A DNA stretch of 64,000 nt from [Clostridium] fimetarium (GTDB lineage: Bacteria > Bacillota > Clostridia > Lachnospirales > Lachnospiraceae), in the NCBI RefSeq assembly GCF_900111235.1, contig NZ_FOJI01000001.1, positions 310,001 through 374,000 of the forward strand, written 5' to 3'. Each line of letters starts with the position of its first letter. Positions within the stretch are counted from its first letter, which is position 1. The translations under genes and the position numbers were made by a program. This document shows, in pieces, positions 1 through 9,492 of the stretch. Under the pieces are notes generated by a model. The model was given only the letters and a program-made list of their open reading frames with translations. It searched no databases and was not told the origin of the DNA.

Positions 1-143
1 TGGGATATAATGTTTCGATGTTAGCGTGGAAACAAAAGAAAATTTATTTTATAGGAAATAGTAACCAATAAAGTAAAAACACTCTGTAGGATCGTTGTTC
101 CTTAAGAGAATTATATTTATGTTTAGAAAGGTGTAATGGGGAT
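1..143 (+). promoter_or_regulatory. 5' region of greA with a candidate -10 box
   Basis: No coding sequence is recognisable here. A TATAAT hexamer at 6-11 could be the -10 box of the greA promoter; any -35 box would lie outside the window. The remainder would be a roughly 125-nt untranslated leader ending in the GreA ribosome binding site (AAAGGTG, near 127-133). Confidence 0.35.
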
Positions 144-626
144 ATGGCAGAGAAAAAGAACATTCTAACCTATACTGGTTTGAAGAAGTTAGAGGATGAA
201 TTACAAACTTTAAAGGTTGTTAAAAGAAAAGAAGTTGCTCAAAAAATCAAAGAAGCACGAGAACAAGGCGATTTATCTGAAAATGCTGAGTATGATGCAG
301 CAAAAGATGAGCAAAGGGATATAGAAGCAAGAATTGAAGATATAGAAAAAATATTAAAGAATGCAGAAGTCGTAGATGAAGATGAAGTTGATATTGGAAA
401 AATCAGTGTTGGCTGTATCGTAACGGTTTTTGATTTTGAATTTAGTGAAGAAGTTGAATTCGCTATCGTAGGTTCAACTGAATCTAACAGTTTAGCAAAT
501 AGGATCTCTAATGAATCACCAGTTGGAGCTGCACTATTAGGTAAAAGAATCGGAGAGTTAGTTAAAGTTGAAACACAAGTGGGTGATTTTGAATACAAAG
601 TGGTTTCAATTAGAAAATCTAATTAG
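144..626 (+). CDS. greA: Transcription elongation factor GreA
   Basis: GreA rescues backtracked RNA polymerase by stimulating cleavage of the nascent RNA through the secondary channel. The 160-aa length is typical. Residues about 10-75 form the N-terminal coiled coil, whose tip carries the family signature QGDLSENAEY at 41-50. The C-terminal FKBP-like domain (about 85-157) holds the conserved SPVGAALLG segment near 125. The ATG at 144 follows AAAGGTG at a good distance. lysS begins 38 bases downstream with no terminator between, so the two are probably co-transcribed. Confidence 0.95.
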   Translation: MAEKKNILTYTGLKKLEDELQTLKVVKRKEVAQKIKEAREQGDLSENAEYDAAKDEQRDIEARIEDIEKILKNAEVVDEDEVDIGKISVGCIVTVFDFEFSEEVEFAIVGSTESNSLANRISNESPVGAALLGKRIGELVKVETQVGDFEYKVVSIRKSN

Positions 627-664
627 ATTAAATTATATATGTTTTACAAAAAGGAGTGAAAGTC

Positions 665-2152
665 TTGGCTGAACAAAAAAACGAGCAACCGGTAGATATT
701 AACGAACAGATTCAGGTTCGTAAAACAAAATTACAGACATTGCAAGAAAATGGGAAAGATCCATTTACGATTATGAAATATGATGTTTCTAATCATACAT
801 TAGAAATCAAAGATAACTTTGAAGCACTTGAAGGAAAAACAGTTACCATTGCAGGAAGATTGATGGCCAAACGAGTTATGGGCAAGGCTTCTTTTTGTAA
901 TGTTCAAGACTTAAAAGGCAATATTCAGTTATATGTAGCAAGAGACAACGTGGGTGAAGATTGTTATGCTGATTTCAAGAAGTTTGATTTGGGAGACATT
1001 GTTGGCGTCCAGGGTGAGGTATTTAAAACGCAGAAGGGTGAGATTTCAATTCATGCTACAGAAGTAAAGCTTCTCTCGAAGAGTTTACAAATTTTGCCTG
1101 AAAAATATCACGGTCTTAAAGATACAGATATGCGTTACAGACAAAGATATGTAGATCTGATTGTTAATACGGAAGTGAAAGAAACATTTATAAAACGTTC
1201 TCAGATTATTAAAGAAGTCAGAACATTTTTAGATGGTAGAGAATATATCGAAGTTGAAACACCTATTCTTGTTCCTAATGCAGGCGGTGCTGCTGCGAAA
1301 CCATTTACCACATATTATAATGCGTTAGATGAAGATGTTCATTTGAGAATTTCATTAGAATTATATCTGAAAAGACTTATCGTTGGTGGACTTGAAAGAG
1401 TATATGAAATAGGAAGAGTATTCCGTAATGAAGGTCTTTCAGTACGTCATAATCCAGAATTTACTTTGCTTGAATTATATCAGGCATATACAGATTATTA
1501 TGGAATGATGGATTTAGTGGAAGATTTATTTCGAACAGTTTCTAAAAATGTACTTGGTACAACAACAATTTCTTATGAAGGCGTTGAGATTGATTTGGCA
1601 AAACCGTTTGAAAGAATCACAATATTAGATGCTGTTAAAAAGTATGCAAACGTGGATTTTTCAACAATTAATAGTGATGAAGAAGCGAAGGCAATTGCAA
1701 AAGAACATCATATTGCGTTTGAAAATAGACATAAGAAGGGTGATATACTTAACCTTTTCTTTGAAGCATTTGTAGAAGAACAATTGGTTCAACCTACATT
1801 TGTTATGGATCATCCAGTTGATATTTCTCCACTTGCAAAGAGAAAACCATCAGATCCAGAATACACAGAAAGATTCGAGCTTTTTGTAACTAAGAGAGAA
1901 TTAGCAAATGCATTCTCAGAGTTGAATGACCCAATTGACCAAAGAGGAAGATTTGAGGCACAGGAAGCTTTGAAAGCTGCAGGAGACGAAGAAGCGAATA
2001 GTATAGATGAAGATTTCTTGAATGCTTTGGCATACGGTATGCCACCTACAGGCGGTTTGGGAATTGGAATTGACAGACTAGTAATGCTTCTCACGGATTC
2101 AGCTGCAATTAGAGATGTTTTGTTATTTCCAACTATGAAAACAAAAGATTGA
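665..2152 (+). CDS. lysS: Lysyl-tRNA synthetase, class II
   Basis: Charges tRNA-Lys with lysine in the cytosol. About 495 aa, the usual length. The order is an N-terminal OB-fold anticodon-binding domain (about 60-165) and then the class II catalytic core, with motif 2 ([11 protein letters not shown], about residue 250) and motif 3 ([14 protein letters not shown], about residue 465). The frame is open from a GTG at 656, but that codon overlaps the ribosome binding site AAGGAG (651-656). The TTG at 665 lies 8 bases beyond it and is the more likely start. It follows greA and ends at a hairpin terminator. Confidence 0.95.
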   Translation: MAEQKNEQPVDINEQIQVRKTKLQTLQENGKDPFTIMKYDVSNHTLEIKDNFEALEGKTVTIAGRLMAKRVMGKASFCNVQDLKGNIQLYVARDNVGEDCYADFKKFDLGDIVGVQGEVFKTQKGEISIHATEVKLLSKSLQILPEKYHGLKDTDMRYRQRYVDLIVNTEVKETFIKRSQIIKEVRTFLDGREYIEVETPILVPNAGGAAAKPFTTYYNALDEDVHLRISLELYLKRLIVGGLERVYEIGRVFRNEGLSVRHNPEFTLLELYQAYTDYYGMMDLVEDLFRTVSKNVLGTTTISYEGVEIDLAKPFERITILDAVKKYANVDFSTINSDEEAKAIAKEHHIAFENRHKKGDILNLFFEAFVEEQLVQPTFVMDHPVDISPLAKRKPSDPEYTERFELFVTKRELANAFSELNDPIDQRGRFEAQEALKAAGDEEANSIDEDFLNALAYGMPPTGGLGIGIDRLVMLLTDSAAIRDVLLFPTMKTKD

Positions 2153-2171
2153 TTTATATGATATACTAATT

Positions 2172-2208
2172 AAGAGCGAGTGCATGAATAGTGTAGCTTG
2201 CTCTTTTG
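2172..2208 (+). terminator. Intrinsic terminator after lysS
   Basis: AAGAGCGAG (2172-2180) pairs with CTTGCTCTT (2197-2205) with one G-T wobble, followed by a short T run. It closes the greA-lysS unit. Confidence 0.7.
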
Positions 2209-2226
2209 GGTTAGGAGGGGACAAAT

Positions 2227-3306
2227 ATGGCGACACAAAAGAAGAATGATATAAAAAAGAAAAGAAGAAGATTAAAACCTGTTCCAATTTTGGTTTTAGT
2301 AACCGTATTAATTGTAATTATAACTTCTTTAGTGCTTGTGTTTGGCGAGAAACCCAAGAAGGAATCTGTAAATGTTAGTATATCTGATGCTGGCGTAGGC
2401 TCTAACACAGTAGATGAAAAGGCGTCAAATACTCTACTAGATGCTACAGTGTCAATTGATATGGATAGTTGCGCAATTCCTATTGGAACTACCCTTAAAG
2501 TTACTGCGAGTATTGATCCTGTAGAAGTTGAAAAAACAATTAATTGGAGTAGTAGCGATGAAAATGTATTTACTGTTGATTCTGAGGGAATAATTATAAT
2601 TAAAGGGAAAGGAACTTCAGCATTAACTGCAACACTAGGAAGTACTTCTGATGCTATTGTAATAGAGGGGATTTTAAATAATGATACAGCAAAATCTCAA
2701 AATGATTTACCTATATTTAATTTGATCGCTAGCTCAGCAACGTCGAGTAACGGCACGTTAAGTAATGGAACTTCAAGTAATGGAACTTCAAGTAATGGAA
2801 CTTCAATTAGTGGAACTTCAAATAATAGTAGTACCGTAAATAATACAGGTAATACAACAAATCCTGTATCAAATAATACAAATAACCCGAGTGGGACTAA
2901 TAATACAGGAAATAATGGAAACTCAAGCAACCCTGTTAGTCCGGATAGTGGCACAAACAGTGGTACAAACAGTGGGTTGAAGAGCACGGAATTAAATGGA
3001 AGTCTTAACGAATTTGGGTATAGTAAGGTATTATCAAATGTATATGTTTATCAAGAAAATAATACATATTATGGAGAGATAGTAATCCAATCTAATGTGA
3101 CTATAATTTATATAAAGCAAAGATGCGAAGGGTATGACATGAAAATAAAACAGGTCATTGCTAGCTTGCTACCTATAGAAAATGCTCAAGTCTGGAGCAA
3201 CTATATAGCAGCATCTTCAGATAGGACATTTACTGTCGAAGGTAGGATGGTAAGAATTGTAACGGCTTTTAATGGTGGACATTCTCAAATTGTAATATAC
3301 AATTAA
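2227..3306 (+). CDS. Membrane-anchored protein with bacterial Ig-like domain and Ser/Asn/Thr-rich linker
   Basis: 359 aa; no specific function recognised. The short Lys/Arg-rich cytoplasmic N-terminus (KKKRRRLK) is followed by one hydrophobic segment (about 18-40), a signal anchor. Residues about 73-145 resemble a Big_2 Ig-like fold (INWSSSDENVFTVDSEG, then KGKGTSALTA). Residues about 165-258 are low complexity, built from imperfect SNGTS repeats and Asn/Pro/Gly stretches typical of a cell-wall-spanning linker. A compact C-terminal domain of about 100 aa begins near KSTELNG. I infer an exported protein displayed in or beyond the wall. GGAGGGG precedes the ATG closely. Confidence 0.6.
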   Translation: MATQKKNDIKKKRRRLKPVPILVLVTVLIVIITSLVLVFGEKPKKESVNVSISDAGVGSNTVDEKASNTLLDATVSIDMDSCAIPIGTTLKVTASIDPVEVEKTINWSSSDENVFTVDSEGIIIIKGKGTSALTATLGSTSDAIVIEGILNNDTAKSQNDLPIFNLIASSATSSNGTLSNGTSSNGTSSNGTSISGTSNNSSTVNNTGNTTNPVSNNTNNPSGTNNTGNNGNSSNPVSPDSGTNSGTNSGLKSTELNGSLNEFGYSKVLSNVYVYQENNTYYGEIVIQSNVTIIYIKQRCEGYDMKIKQVIASLLPIENAQVWSNYIAASSDRTFTVEGRMVRIVTAFNGGHSQIVIYN

Positions 3307-3341
3307 TGAAAATCATGGTACAATATATGGTATTAATTGGG

Positions 3342-3411
3342 ATGCAAAAGAACTTTTTACCATCCTACTTGGATACATGCAAAAGAACTTTTCACAATCC
3401 TGATTGGATAC
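3342..3411 (+). repeat. Two tandem 35-bp repeats
   Basis: Two adjacent 35-bp units (3342-3376 and 3377-3411), each beginning ATGCAAAAGAACTTTT and differing at only a few bases, followed by the start of a third. They create a false in-frame extension (from 3337) of the next gene. No ribosome binding site precedes them, so they are treated as noncoding leader. Confidence 0.75.
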
Positions 3412-3438
3412 ATGCTAAAGCATGTAGATAGGAGTTAT

Positions 3439-3840
3439 ATGTTAAATGAAAATAAAGTTAAAATGATGACAAAAATGTCTATTTACGAGAAGAATGAAGG
3501 AAAAACGATGCTTAAAACTGCTAAGTATTTTAAGGGCGATTATGTTTCTCTCGGAGTTTTAAAAACAGTTATATCCGTTACAGTTGCATTTGTGATAATT
3601 GTGATTTTATTTGCATTATATCAAGCGGATTCACTTACTCAAAATGTTAATAGCATTGATTATGCTTCAATGGGAAAGAGCTTAGCTGGATATTATGTTG
3701 CTTTTGTTATTATATTTGGCATTATATCAGGCGTTGTATATTCTTCTAAATATGAAAGCTCAAGAAAAGAGATGAAAAAATTCTTTTTGCGATTGAATAA
3801 GTTAGAACGTTTTTACAATAGTCAAAAGAAGAAAAATTAA
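3439..3840 (+). CDS. Small two-pass membrane protein, unknown function
   Basis: About 133 aa from the ATG at 3439, which follows GGAG at 3431-3434. The frame is open from 3337, but that part consists of the 35-bp tandem repeats and is unlikely to be translated. Two hydrophobic segments are evident (ISVTVAFVIIVILFALY and YYVAFVIIFGIISGVVY), flanked by a charged N-terminus and a Lys/Arg-rich C-terminal tail. The family is not recognised. It lies 19 bases before a larger membrane protein and the cdaA-cdaR pair and may be co-transcribed with them. Confidence 0.6.
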   Translation: MLNENKVKMMTKMSIYEKNEGKTMLKTAKYFKGDYVSLGVLKTVISVTVAFVIIVILFALYQADSLTQNVNSIDYASMGKSLAGYYVAFVIIFGIISGVVYSSKYESSRKEMKKFFLRLNKLERFYNSQKKKN

Positions 3841-3859
3841 AATTGGAGGATATCTCTAT

Positions 3860-4915
3860 ATGGTAGCGTTATTAGAATTAAAGGAAAAAATAAAAAAAAT
3901 ATACGGCATGTATGATGTGTATATTATACCTAGTGCAAAGTTTTTAGTGTCATTCATTTCGATATCACTGCTTAATGGAAGCATTGGATATATGTCTAAA
4001 ATCAAGAATCCATTAATAGCAATATTTGTATCGATATTTTGCGCTTTTTTGCCAAATGGATTTACGGTAGTATGTTTATCAGCATTTATAGTGGCGCATT
4101 TGTATGCAATCTCTGCAGAACTTGCAGTTGTATCACTTTGCCTATTTCTATTGATGTATTTATTATACTTTAGATTTACACCTAAATCAGGATATATATT
4201 AATTATTACTGCCATATTATGTTGGATTAAGTTGCCATATTTGGTACCAATTGCAATTGGACTTACATCAGGTATACTTGCAGTGATTCCAGCAAGCTTT
4301 GGAATTATAGTATATTACATTATTAAAACAGCAAGTGAATATCAGACAGCAATTGCGAGTGAGTCTGCATCAAATAGTATGCAAAAATTCTCGTTTATTG
4401 TTAATAGTTTATTGAATAATAAAGAAATGATTTTGCTTGTAGTTGCAGTTGCAATTTCGATTGTTGTTGTATATGCAATTAGAAGATTATCAGTTGAAAA
4501 TGCTTGGTCATATGCTATTTTATCAGGGGCGCTTGCGCAATTTATAATCCTTGTTGTTGGTAAGCTAGCATTATCTGCTAAAATAGATATGATTTTCGTT
4601 ATTATTGGTACCGTTTTAGCAGTAATCCTTGGTTATTTGCTACAGATTCTATTCTTTAGCGTTGATTATAAACGAACCGAATCTGTACAATATGAAGATG
4701 ATGAGTATTATTATTATGTTAAAGCTGTTCCTAAAGTTAATATTGTGAATCAAGATGTAAAAGTAAAACGTATTAATGCACAGAAGGTTAAGAAAACAGA
4801 TGATATTAAGCGAGATAGAAAATATGATACGGGTAAGATCTATAACAAAACACCTAATAAAGATATAGAAGATTCATTTGATGAAGATGATGCAATGTCA
4901 TCTGTTGACAAATAA
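3860..4915 (+). CDS. Polytopic membrane protein upstream of cdaA, unknown function
   Basis: 351 aa. The first two thirds contain about eight hydrophobic segments (for example SGYILIITAILCWIKL and EMILLVVAVAISIVVVY). The final 70 residues are a charged cytoplasmic tail rich in Lys, Asp and Tyr (EDDEYYYYVK). I do not recognise the family. Its position directly before cdaA suggests a membrane protein linked to envelope or turgor biology, but that is inference from context only. GGAGG at 3845-3849 serves the ATG at 3860. Confidence 0.6.
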   Translation: MVALLELKEKIKKIYGMYDVYIIPSAKFLVSFISISLLNGSIGYMSKIKNPLIAIFVSIFCAFLPNGFTVVCLSAFIVAHLYAISAELAVVSLCLFLLMYLLYFRFTPKSGYILIITAILCWIKLPYLVPIAIGLTSGILAVIPASFGIIVYYIIKTASEYQTAIASESASNSMQKFSFIVNSLLNNKEMILLVVAVAISIVVVYAIRRLSVENAWSYAILSGALAQFIILVVGKLALSAKIDMIFVIIGTVLAVILGYLLQILFFSVDYKRTESVQYEDDEYYYYVKAVPKVNIVNQDVKVKRINAQKVKKTDDIKRDRKYDTGKIYNKTPNKDIEDSFDEDDAMSSVDK

Positions 4916-4968
4916 TATGTATTGAATTATAGAGCTAAAATTTACTAGAATAGAAAGGGTGTGAAGAC

Positions 4969-5856
4969 GTGTCAGCAGTAAATTACTTTTTACAGAATTA
5001 TCTTTCAAAGATATATATTCCTCAGCTATCCTGGACCGATACAATTGAAATAATTATTATTGCATTTTTATTATATAATATTTTGGTTTGGATTAAGGAT
5101 ACAAGAGCTTGGGCTTTGTTGAAAGGTATTATTATTATTGGTGTATTTACGCTGATAGCTTTTATCCTAGATCTTAGAACAATTCTATGGATTGCTAGTA
5201 AGACAATTAATGTAGGCATAATTGCACTTGTAATCATTTTTCAGCCCGAACTAAGGCGAGCATTGGAACAACTTGGAAGAAAGAAGATATTGACTAATAT
5301 TTTCAAGTTTGAAGGTGAAAAAGATGAGAGATTTAGTAATAAAACAATTAATGAACTTATTAGGGCGACATTTGAGCTTGCGAAGGATAAGACAGGGGCA
5401 TTAATTGTATTGGAACAAGAAATGAAATTACTAGAATATGAAAAGACGGGAATTGAAATTGATGCAGTCGTTACAAGTCAGCTCCTAATTAATATTTTTG
5501 AACATAATACACCGCTTCATGATGGAGCAATAATAATTAGAGATAATCGAGTTATTGCAGCAACTTGCTATTTACCTCTTTCAGATAATATGGGCTTGAG
5601 TAAATCACTCGGAACCAGACATAGGGCAGCTGTTGGCATTAGTGAAGTTACTGATAGCTTTACAATTATTGTATCAGAAGAAACAGGAGCGGTATCAGTA
5701 GCTGTTGGTGGTGAACTAATTCATAATATGGATGGCGATTCAATCCGTAATAAACTTGAGTATATGAGAAGGAAGACTATAGATGTGAAATCTTTCAAGA
5801 GATGGAAAGGAAGGTTGAAGAATGAAGGGAAAAATGAAAGGAAAAATGTTAAATAA
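4969..5856 (+). CDS. cdaA: Diadenylate cyclase CdaA
   Basis: Synthesises cyclic di-AMP from two ATP at the membrane; c-di-AMP controls potassium and osmolyte homeostasis and cell-wall stress. 295 aa with the CdaA layout: hydrophobic N-terminal segments between about 24 and 92, a short linker, then the DisA_N catalytic domain (about 105-265) with DGA at 185-187 and RHR at 217-219. The GTG start at 4969 follows AAAGGGTG. The next gene, encoding a YbbR-domain protein, overlaps its 3' end by 35 bases, the classical cdaA-cdaR arrangement. A glmM gene does not follow here. Confidence 0.93.
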   Translation: MSAVNYFLQNYLSKIYIPQLSWTDTIEIIIIAFLLYNILVWIKDTRAWALLKGIIIIGVFTLIAFILDLRTILWIASKTINVGIIALVIIFQPELRRALEQLGRKKILTNIFKFEGEKDERFSNKTINELIRATFELAKDKTGALIVLEQEMKLLEYEKTGIEIDAVVTSQLLINIFEHNTPLHDGAIIIRDNRVIAATCYLPLSDNMGLSKSLGTRHRAAVGISEVTDSFTIIVSEETGAVSVAVGGELIHNMDGDSIRNKLEYMRRKTIDVKSFKRWKGRLKNEGKNERKNVK

Positions 5857-7129
5857 TTTCAGCCTAAAAATTCTTTCGATAATATGCGCTATTATTTTGT
5901 GGGCAGTTATTGTAAATATCTATGATCCAACTACAAGTATAACGATTCCTGGAGTAGCTGTTACTTTGACTAATACACAAAGCTTAACGGATAAGGATTA
6001 TACATTTGAAGTGGTTGATGGAAGTAAAATTTCAGTATATATTAGTGGACCAAGGAGCATTGTAAGCGATATTAAAGCGTCTGATATAGTTGCAACTGCA
6101 GATTTGAGTAAAGTTACAGTGTATTCAGATTATGTTGATATCGAAGTGAAGATTTCAAAGGACGGGGTATCTACTTCAAGTCTTGAGGTGACACCTAAAA
6201 CAACGGCAATTAAACTAAGTATCGAGAACCGAGTTTCTAAAACCTTTAATATACAGGTGGAAACAGTGGGTACGCCAGATGGAGGATATGTTGTGAGTGA
6301 AAGTAAAATATCACCTACAACGGTTAAGCTGACTGGATCTGCTTCTACAATTAACGGTGTTAATTCTGTAAAAGCGACATATGATGTAAGTGGCGCATCT
6401 ATGGATATTGATGATACAGCACCTTTGAAATTATATGATGAAGCCGGTAATGTGATATATGATACTAAAATTGAGCTGGGAAAGACAGCTGTAGATTTTA
6501 AAGCAACATTATTACCAACGAAAACCATTCCAATTAAATTCAAAAGTCAAGGTGATGTGGCAGTTGGATATAAGCTTACTGGAATCGATTACAGTAGTGC
6601 AGAAATTGTGGTGATGGGAACCGAAGAGAATCTAAAAAAAATAGATTCTGTAGAAATTAGTGCTAATGCGATTGATGTAACTAATTTAAATGCGAATAAA
6701 GATTTTGTTATAAATATTAAAACTTACTTGCCTTCTTATGTATCACTTGTTTCTGATAGTAAAGTCACGGCAACTGCAAAGGTTTCCGTTATAAAAGAAA
6801 AAGAATTTAATATAAAATTTGATAGTATTAATTTATTAAATGTACCAGAAGGATATAGTGTTTCATATGGAAATGTGAAAGATATAAATATAATTGTACT
6901 TGGAACTGAAAGTATTGTAAATGCAGTTGCTTCAGCCGATTTTAAGCCAACGATAGATACTGGCAATTTGGCCGTAGGTGTAAATAGTGCAATATTGAAT
7001 GTTACATTGCCGACAGGTGCAATTCTCAAGCAAACTTATAATGTAGAACTAACGCTTATCAAAAATAAAGATACAACGGGACCAACGGCTACTGATAATA
7101 CGATAAGTGCTACAACGGCGATACATTAA
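5822..7129 (+). CDS. cdaR: CdaR-like YbbR-domain protein, regulator of CdaA
   Basis: 435 aa. An N-terminal signal anchor (about 13-32, ILSIICAIILWAVIVNIY) precedes an extracytoplasmic region made of about four YbbR repeats, with recurring IPIKF/VKLTGS-like strand patterns. In other Firmicutes CdaR binds CdaA through its membrane segment and modulates cyclase activity. The ATG at 5822 is preceded by GAAAGGAAGG (5805-5814), so translation is probably coupled to cdaA. The C-terminal about 20 residues are Thr-rich and may be disordered. Confidence 0.88.
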   Translation: MKGKMKGKMLNNFSLKILSIICAIILWAVIVNIYDPTTSITIPGVAVTLTNTQSLTDKDYTFEVVDGSKISVYISGPRSIVSDIKASDIVATADLSKVTVYSDYVDIEVKISKDGVSTSSLEVTPKTTAIKLSIENRVSKTFNIQVETVGTPDGGYVVSESKISPTTVKLTGSASTINGVNSVKATYDVSGASMDIDDTAPLKLYDEAGNVIYDTKIELGKTAVDFKATLLPTKTIPIKFKSQGDVAVGYKLTGIDYSSAEIVVMGTEENLKKIDSVEISANAIDVTNLNANKDFVINIKTYLPSYVSLVSDSKVTATAKVSVIKEKEFNIKFDSINLLNVPEGYSVSYGNVKDINIIVLGTESIVNAVASADFKPTIDTGNLAVGVNSAILNVTLPTGAILKQTYNVELTLIKNKDTTGPTATDNTISATTAIH

Positions 7130-7150
7130 TAATTATTTCGAGGTGTTTAA

Positions 7151-7417
7151 ATGCTAAGTAGAAAAATAATTGTGGATTGTCCATCTGGAATTCATTTACG
7201 TCCAGCTGGTGCAGTCAGTGAAAATGCGAGTAGGTATGATTCTCAAATCACATTTGAATACAAAGAGGGAAAAACCGCTAATGCGAAGAGCATGCTTTCA
7301 ATTCTTGCGGCAGGAATAAAATGCGGAGATGAAATCAACCTCATATGTGATGGACCGGATGAGCTAGAAGCATTAGAAGATGTTATTCATACTTTGAAAG
7401 AAGAAATAAAGGATTGA
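7151..7417 (+). CDS. ptsH: HPr-type phosphocarrier protein
   Basis: 88 aa, the size of HPr, which carries phosphate from enzyme I to sugar-specific PTS enzymes and, when Ser-phosphorylated, acts in catabolite repression. The active His is at 15 (GIHLRPAG), and a Ser in the HPr-kinase region is at 47 (NAKSMLSILAAG), so both phosphorylation sites appear present. No enzyme I gene is adjacent. It follows cdaR by 21 bases and may belong to that transcript. A Crh-like paralogue is less likely because His15 is kept. Confidence 0.82.
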   Translation: MLSRKIIVDCPSGIHLRPAGAVSENASRYDSQITFEYKEGKTANAKSMLSILAAGIKCGDEINLICDGPDELEALEDVIHTLKEEIKD

Positions 7418-7491
7418 TTTAGAATTTAGATTATAATATAATCAAATCAATCGAATTAAAATATTATTTTTAGAAAGGTAGTTATAGAGAT

Positions 7492-9219
7492 ATGAATTAT
7501 ATGGATACTTACAGTGCGTGGTGTAATAATCAATATTTTGATGAAGCAGTACGTGAGGAATTAAAATCAATTTCCGGGAATAAGGCAGAGATTGAAGATA
7601 GATTTTATAGAGAACTAGAATTTGGCACTGGTGGTTTAAGAGGTGTGATTGGTAATGGTACTAATCGAATGAGCATTTACACAGTTAGAAAAGCTACTCA
7701 GGGACTTGCTAATTTTATTATAAAAGAAAATGCAGCCGACAAAGGTGTTGCGATAGCATATGACTCAAGACGTATGTCACCAGAATTTGCAGATGAAGCC
7801 GCACTTTGCCTGAATGCGAATGGAATTAAATCATATATATTCACATCACTTAGACCTACTCCAGAATTATCATTTGCAGTAAGAGAATTAAAGTGTATTG
7901 CTGGAATTGTAGTAACGGCAAGTCATAATCCTCCTGAATATAATGGATACAAAGTGTATTGGGAAGATGGCGCGCAGATTACGGCTCCTAAGGATGAACA
8001 GATTATTACAGAAGTTAATAATGTTATAGATTATAATACTGTTAAAACTATGGACAAAGATGAGGCACAGATTGCAGGTCTTTATAATGTGATTGGCAGC
8101 GATCTTGACGACAAATATATTGCAGAATTAAAGAAATTAATTGTCAATCCTGATGCAATAAAGCAAGTTGCAGATGATATTACAATTGTATATACACCAC
8201 TTCATGGAACTGGTAATATTCCAGTTAGAAGAGTACTTACAGAACTTGGTTTTAAGAAAGTGTTTGTTGTACCACAGCAGGCAAAACCAGACTCTAACTT
8301 TAGTACGGTTAGTTATCCTAATCCAGAAGATCCAAAGGCATTTACATTAGCACTTGAACTTGCAAAAGAAAAGGATGCAGATATTGTACTTGCAACTGAT
8401 CCAGATGCAGACAGGCTTGGAGTATATGCTAAGGATTCTAAAACAGGTGAATATATATCGTTTACAGGTAATATGTCAGGAATGCTGATTGCGGAATATT
8501 TATTATCTCAAAGAAAAGAAAAAGGGCTCTTGCATGATAATGGGGCACTTGTTAAAACCATCGTTTCAACTAATATGGCTGATGCTATTGCAAAAGAATA
8601 TAACGTTAAGCTAATCGAAGTGTTAACAGGATTTAAGTATATTGGAGAACAGATTAAACTTTTTGAAGAACAAAAGACCTATGAGTATGAATTTGGATTC
8701 GAAGAAAGTTATGGTTGCCTTGTTGGTACACATGCAAGAGATAAAGATGCTATTGTAGCTGTTATGTCACTGTGTGAAGCGGCGGCTTATTATAAGACAA
8801 AGGGTTTGACACTGTGGGATCAGATGCTTCGTATATTTGATAAATATGGTTATTACAAAGAAGGCTTAAAATCAATAACGCTTAAAGGGGTTGAAGGAGT
8901 AGCAAAAATCCAGGAGATGCTTAATAATCTTAGAGCAAATCCACCTAAAAATTTCGGAAAATTTGAAGTGTTGGCAATAAGAGACTATAAAAACGATGAA
9001 ATTAAAAACATGAAGACTGGTGAAATAACGACTACAGGACTTCCTATTTCAAATGTATTATACTATGAACTGGACAACAATTCATGGTGCTGCGCAAGAC
9101 CATCTGGAACGGAACCTAAGATAAAATTTTATATGGGAGTAAAAGGCATAAGTCTAGAAGATGCGAATCTGGAACTTGAGAAGTTAACAGATGCGGTTAT
9201 GGAAGAAGTTGGACAGTAA
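7492..9219 (+). CDS. pgcA: Alpha-phosphoglucomutase/phosphomannomutase family protein
   Basis: 575 aa, typical of the long Firmicute PgcA type that interconverts glucose-1-phosphate and glucose-6-phosphate. Motifs in order: the phosphoserine loop TASHNP with Ser144; metal-binding DPDADRLG (303-310); the sugar-specificity loop GFEESYG (about 402); and the C-terminal phosphate-binding RPSGTEPKIKFY (about 535). The ATG at 7492 follows AGAAAGGT. The gene sits 74 bases after the HPr gene, fitting central sugar metabolism. Preference for glucose over mannose cannot be settled from sequence. Confidence 0.92.
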   Translation: MNYMDTYSAWCNNQYFDEAVREELKSISGNKAEIEDRFYRELEFGTGGLRGVIGNGTNRMSIYTVRKATQGLANFIIKENAADKGVAIAYDSRRMSPEFADEAALCLNANGIKSYIFTSLRPTPELSFAVRELKCIAGIVVTASHNPPEYNGYKVYWEDGAQITAPKDEQIITEVNNVIDYNTVKTMDKDEAQIAGLYNVIGSDLDDKYIAELKKLIVNPDAIKQVADDITIVYTPLHGTGNIPVRRVLTELGFKKVFVVPQQAKPDSNFSTVSYPNPEDPKAFTLALELAKEKDADIVLATDPDADRLGVYAKDSKTGEYISFTGNMSGMLIAEYLLSQRKEKGLLHDNGALVKTIVSTNMADAIAKEYNVKLIEVLTGFKYIGEQIKLFEEQKTYEYEFGFEESYGCLVGTHARDKDAIVAVMSLCEAAAYYKTKGLTLWDQMLRIFDKYGYYKEGLKSITLKGVEGVAKIQEMLNNLRANPPKNFGKFEVLAIRDYKNDEIKNMKTGEITTTGLPISNVLYYELDNNSWCCARPSGTEPKIKFYMGVKGISLEDANLELEKLTDAVMEEVGQ

Positions 9220-9314
9220 TATTACTTCCTAACAAAGGTCTCAGCATATTGTAAAAGTGAGTGGCGAGTCGAAGAAAAAACGTTCATTATTTTTTAACAT
9301 ATCGAACACATATA

Positions 9315-9360
9315 TGACACATTTCGTTGCTAGACTAAAATCTATAAGCGAGATGTGTTT
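9315..9360 (+). terminator. Imperfect hairpin after pgcA, probable terminator
   Basis: ACACATTTCGTTGCTAG (9317-9333) pairs imperfectly with CTATAAGCGAGATGTGT (about 9342-9358), followed by a short T-rich stretch. It is the only strong structure in the 273-base gap before the htrA-type gene. Confidence 0.45.
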
Positions 9361-9454
9361 TATGTTTGCATGAATACTAGCAAAGTAAGGCTAAGCTTAT
9401 TTGGCACTACTCAACGAATACAGTCATAAATTTTAAAATTTGCAAAGCATGTAT

Positions 9455-9492
9455 CTAAAGCCTAAAGGCTTTAGACGAAAGGAGAAATTAAT
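9455..9492 (+). promoter_or_regulatory. Hairpin next to the ribosome binding site of the HtrA gene
   Basis: CTAAAGCC (9455-9462) and GGCTTTAG (9467-9474) form a perfect 8-bp stem with a four-base loop, ending six bases before the GGAG ribosome binding site. It could affect translation or transcript stability; there is no direct proof. Confidence 0.35.

Noticed and set aside
2697-2987. 96-codon minus-strand ORF rich in Val/Pro/Leu
   Set aside because: An antisense shadow of the Ser/Asn/Thr-repeat linker of the Ig-like-domain protein.
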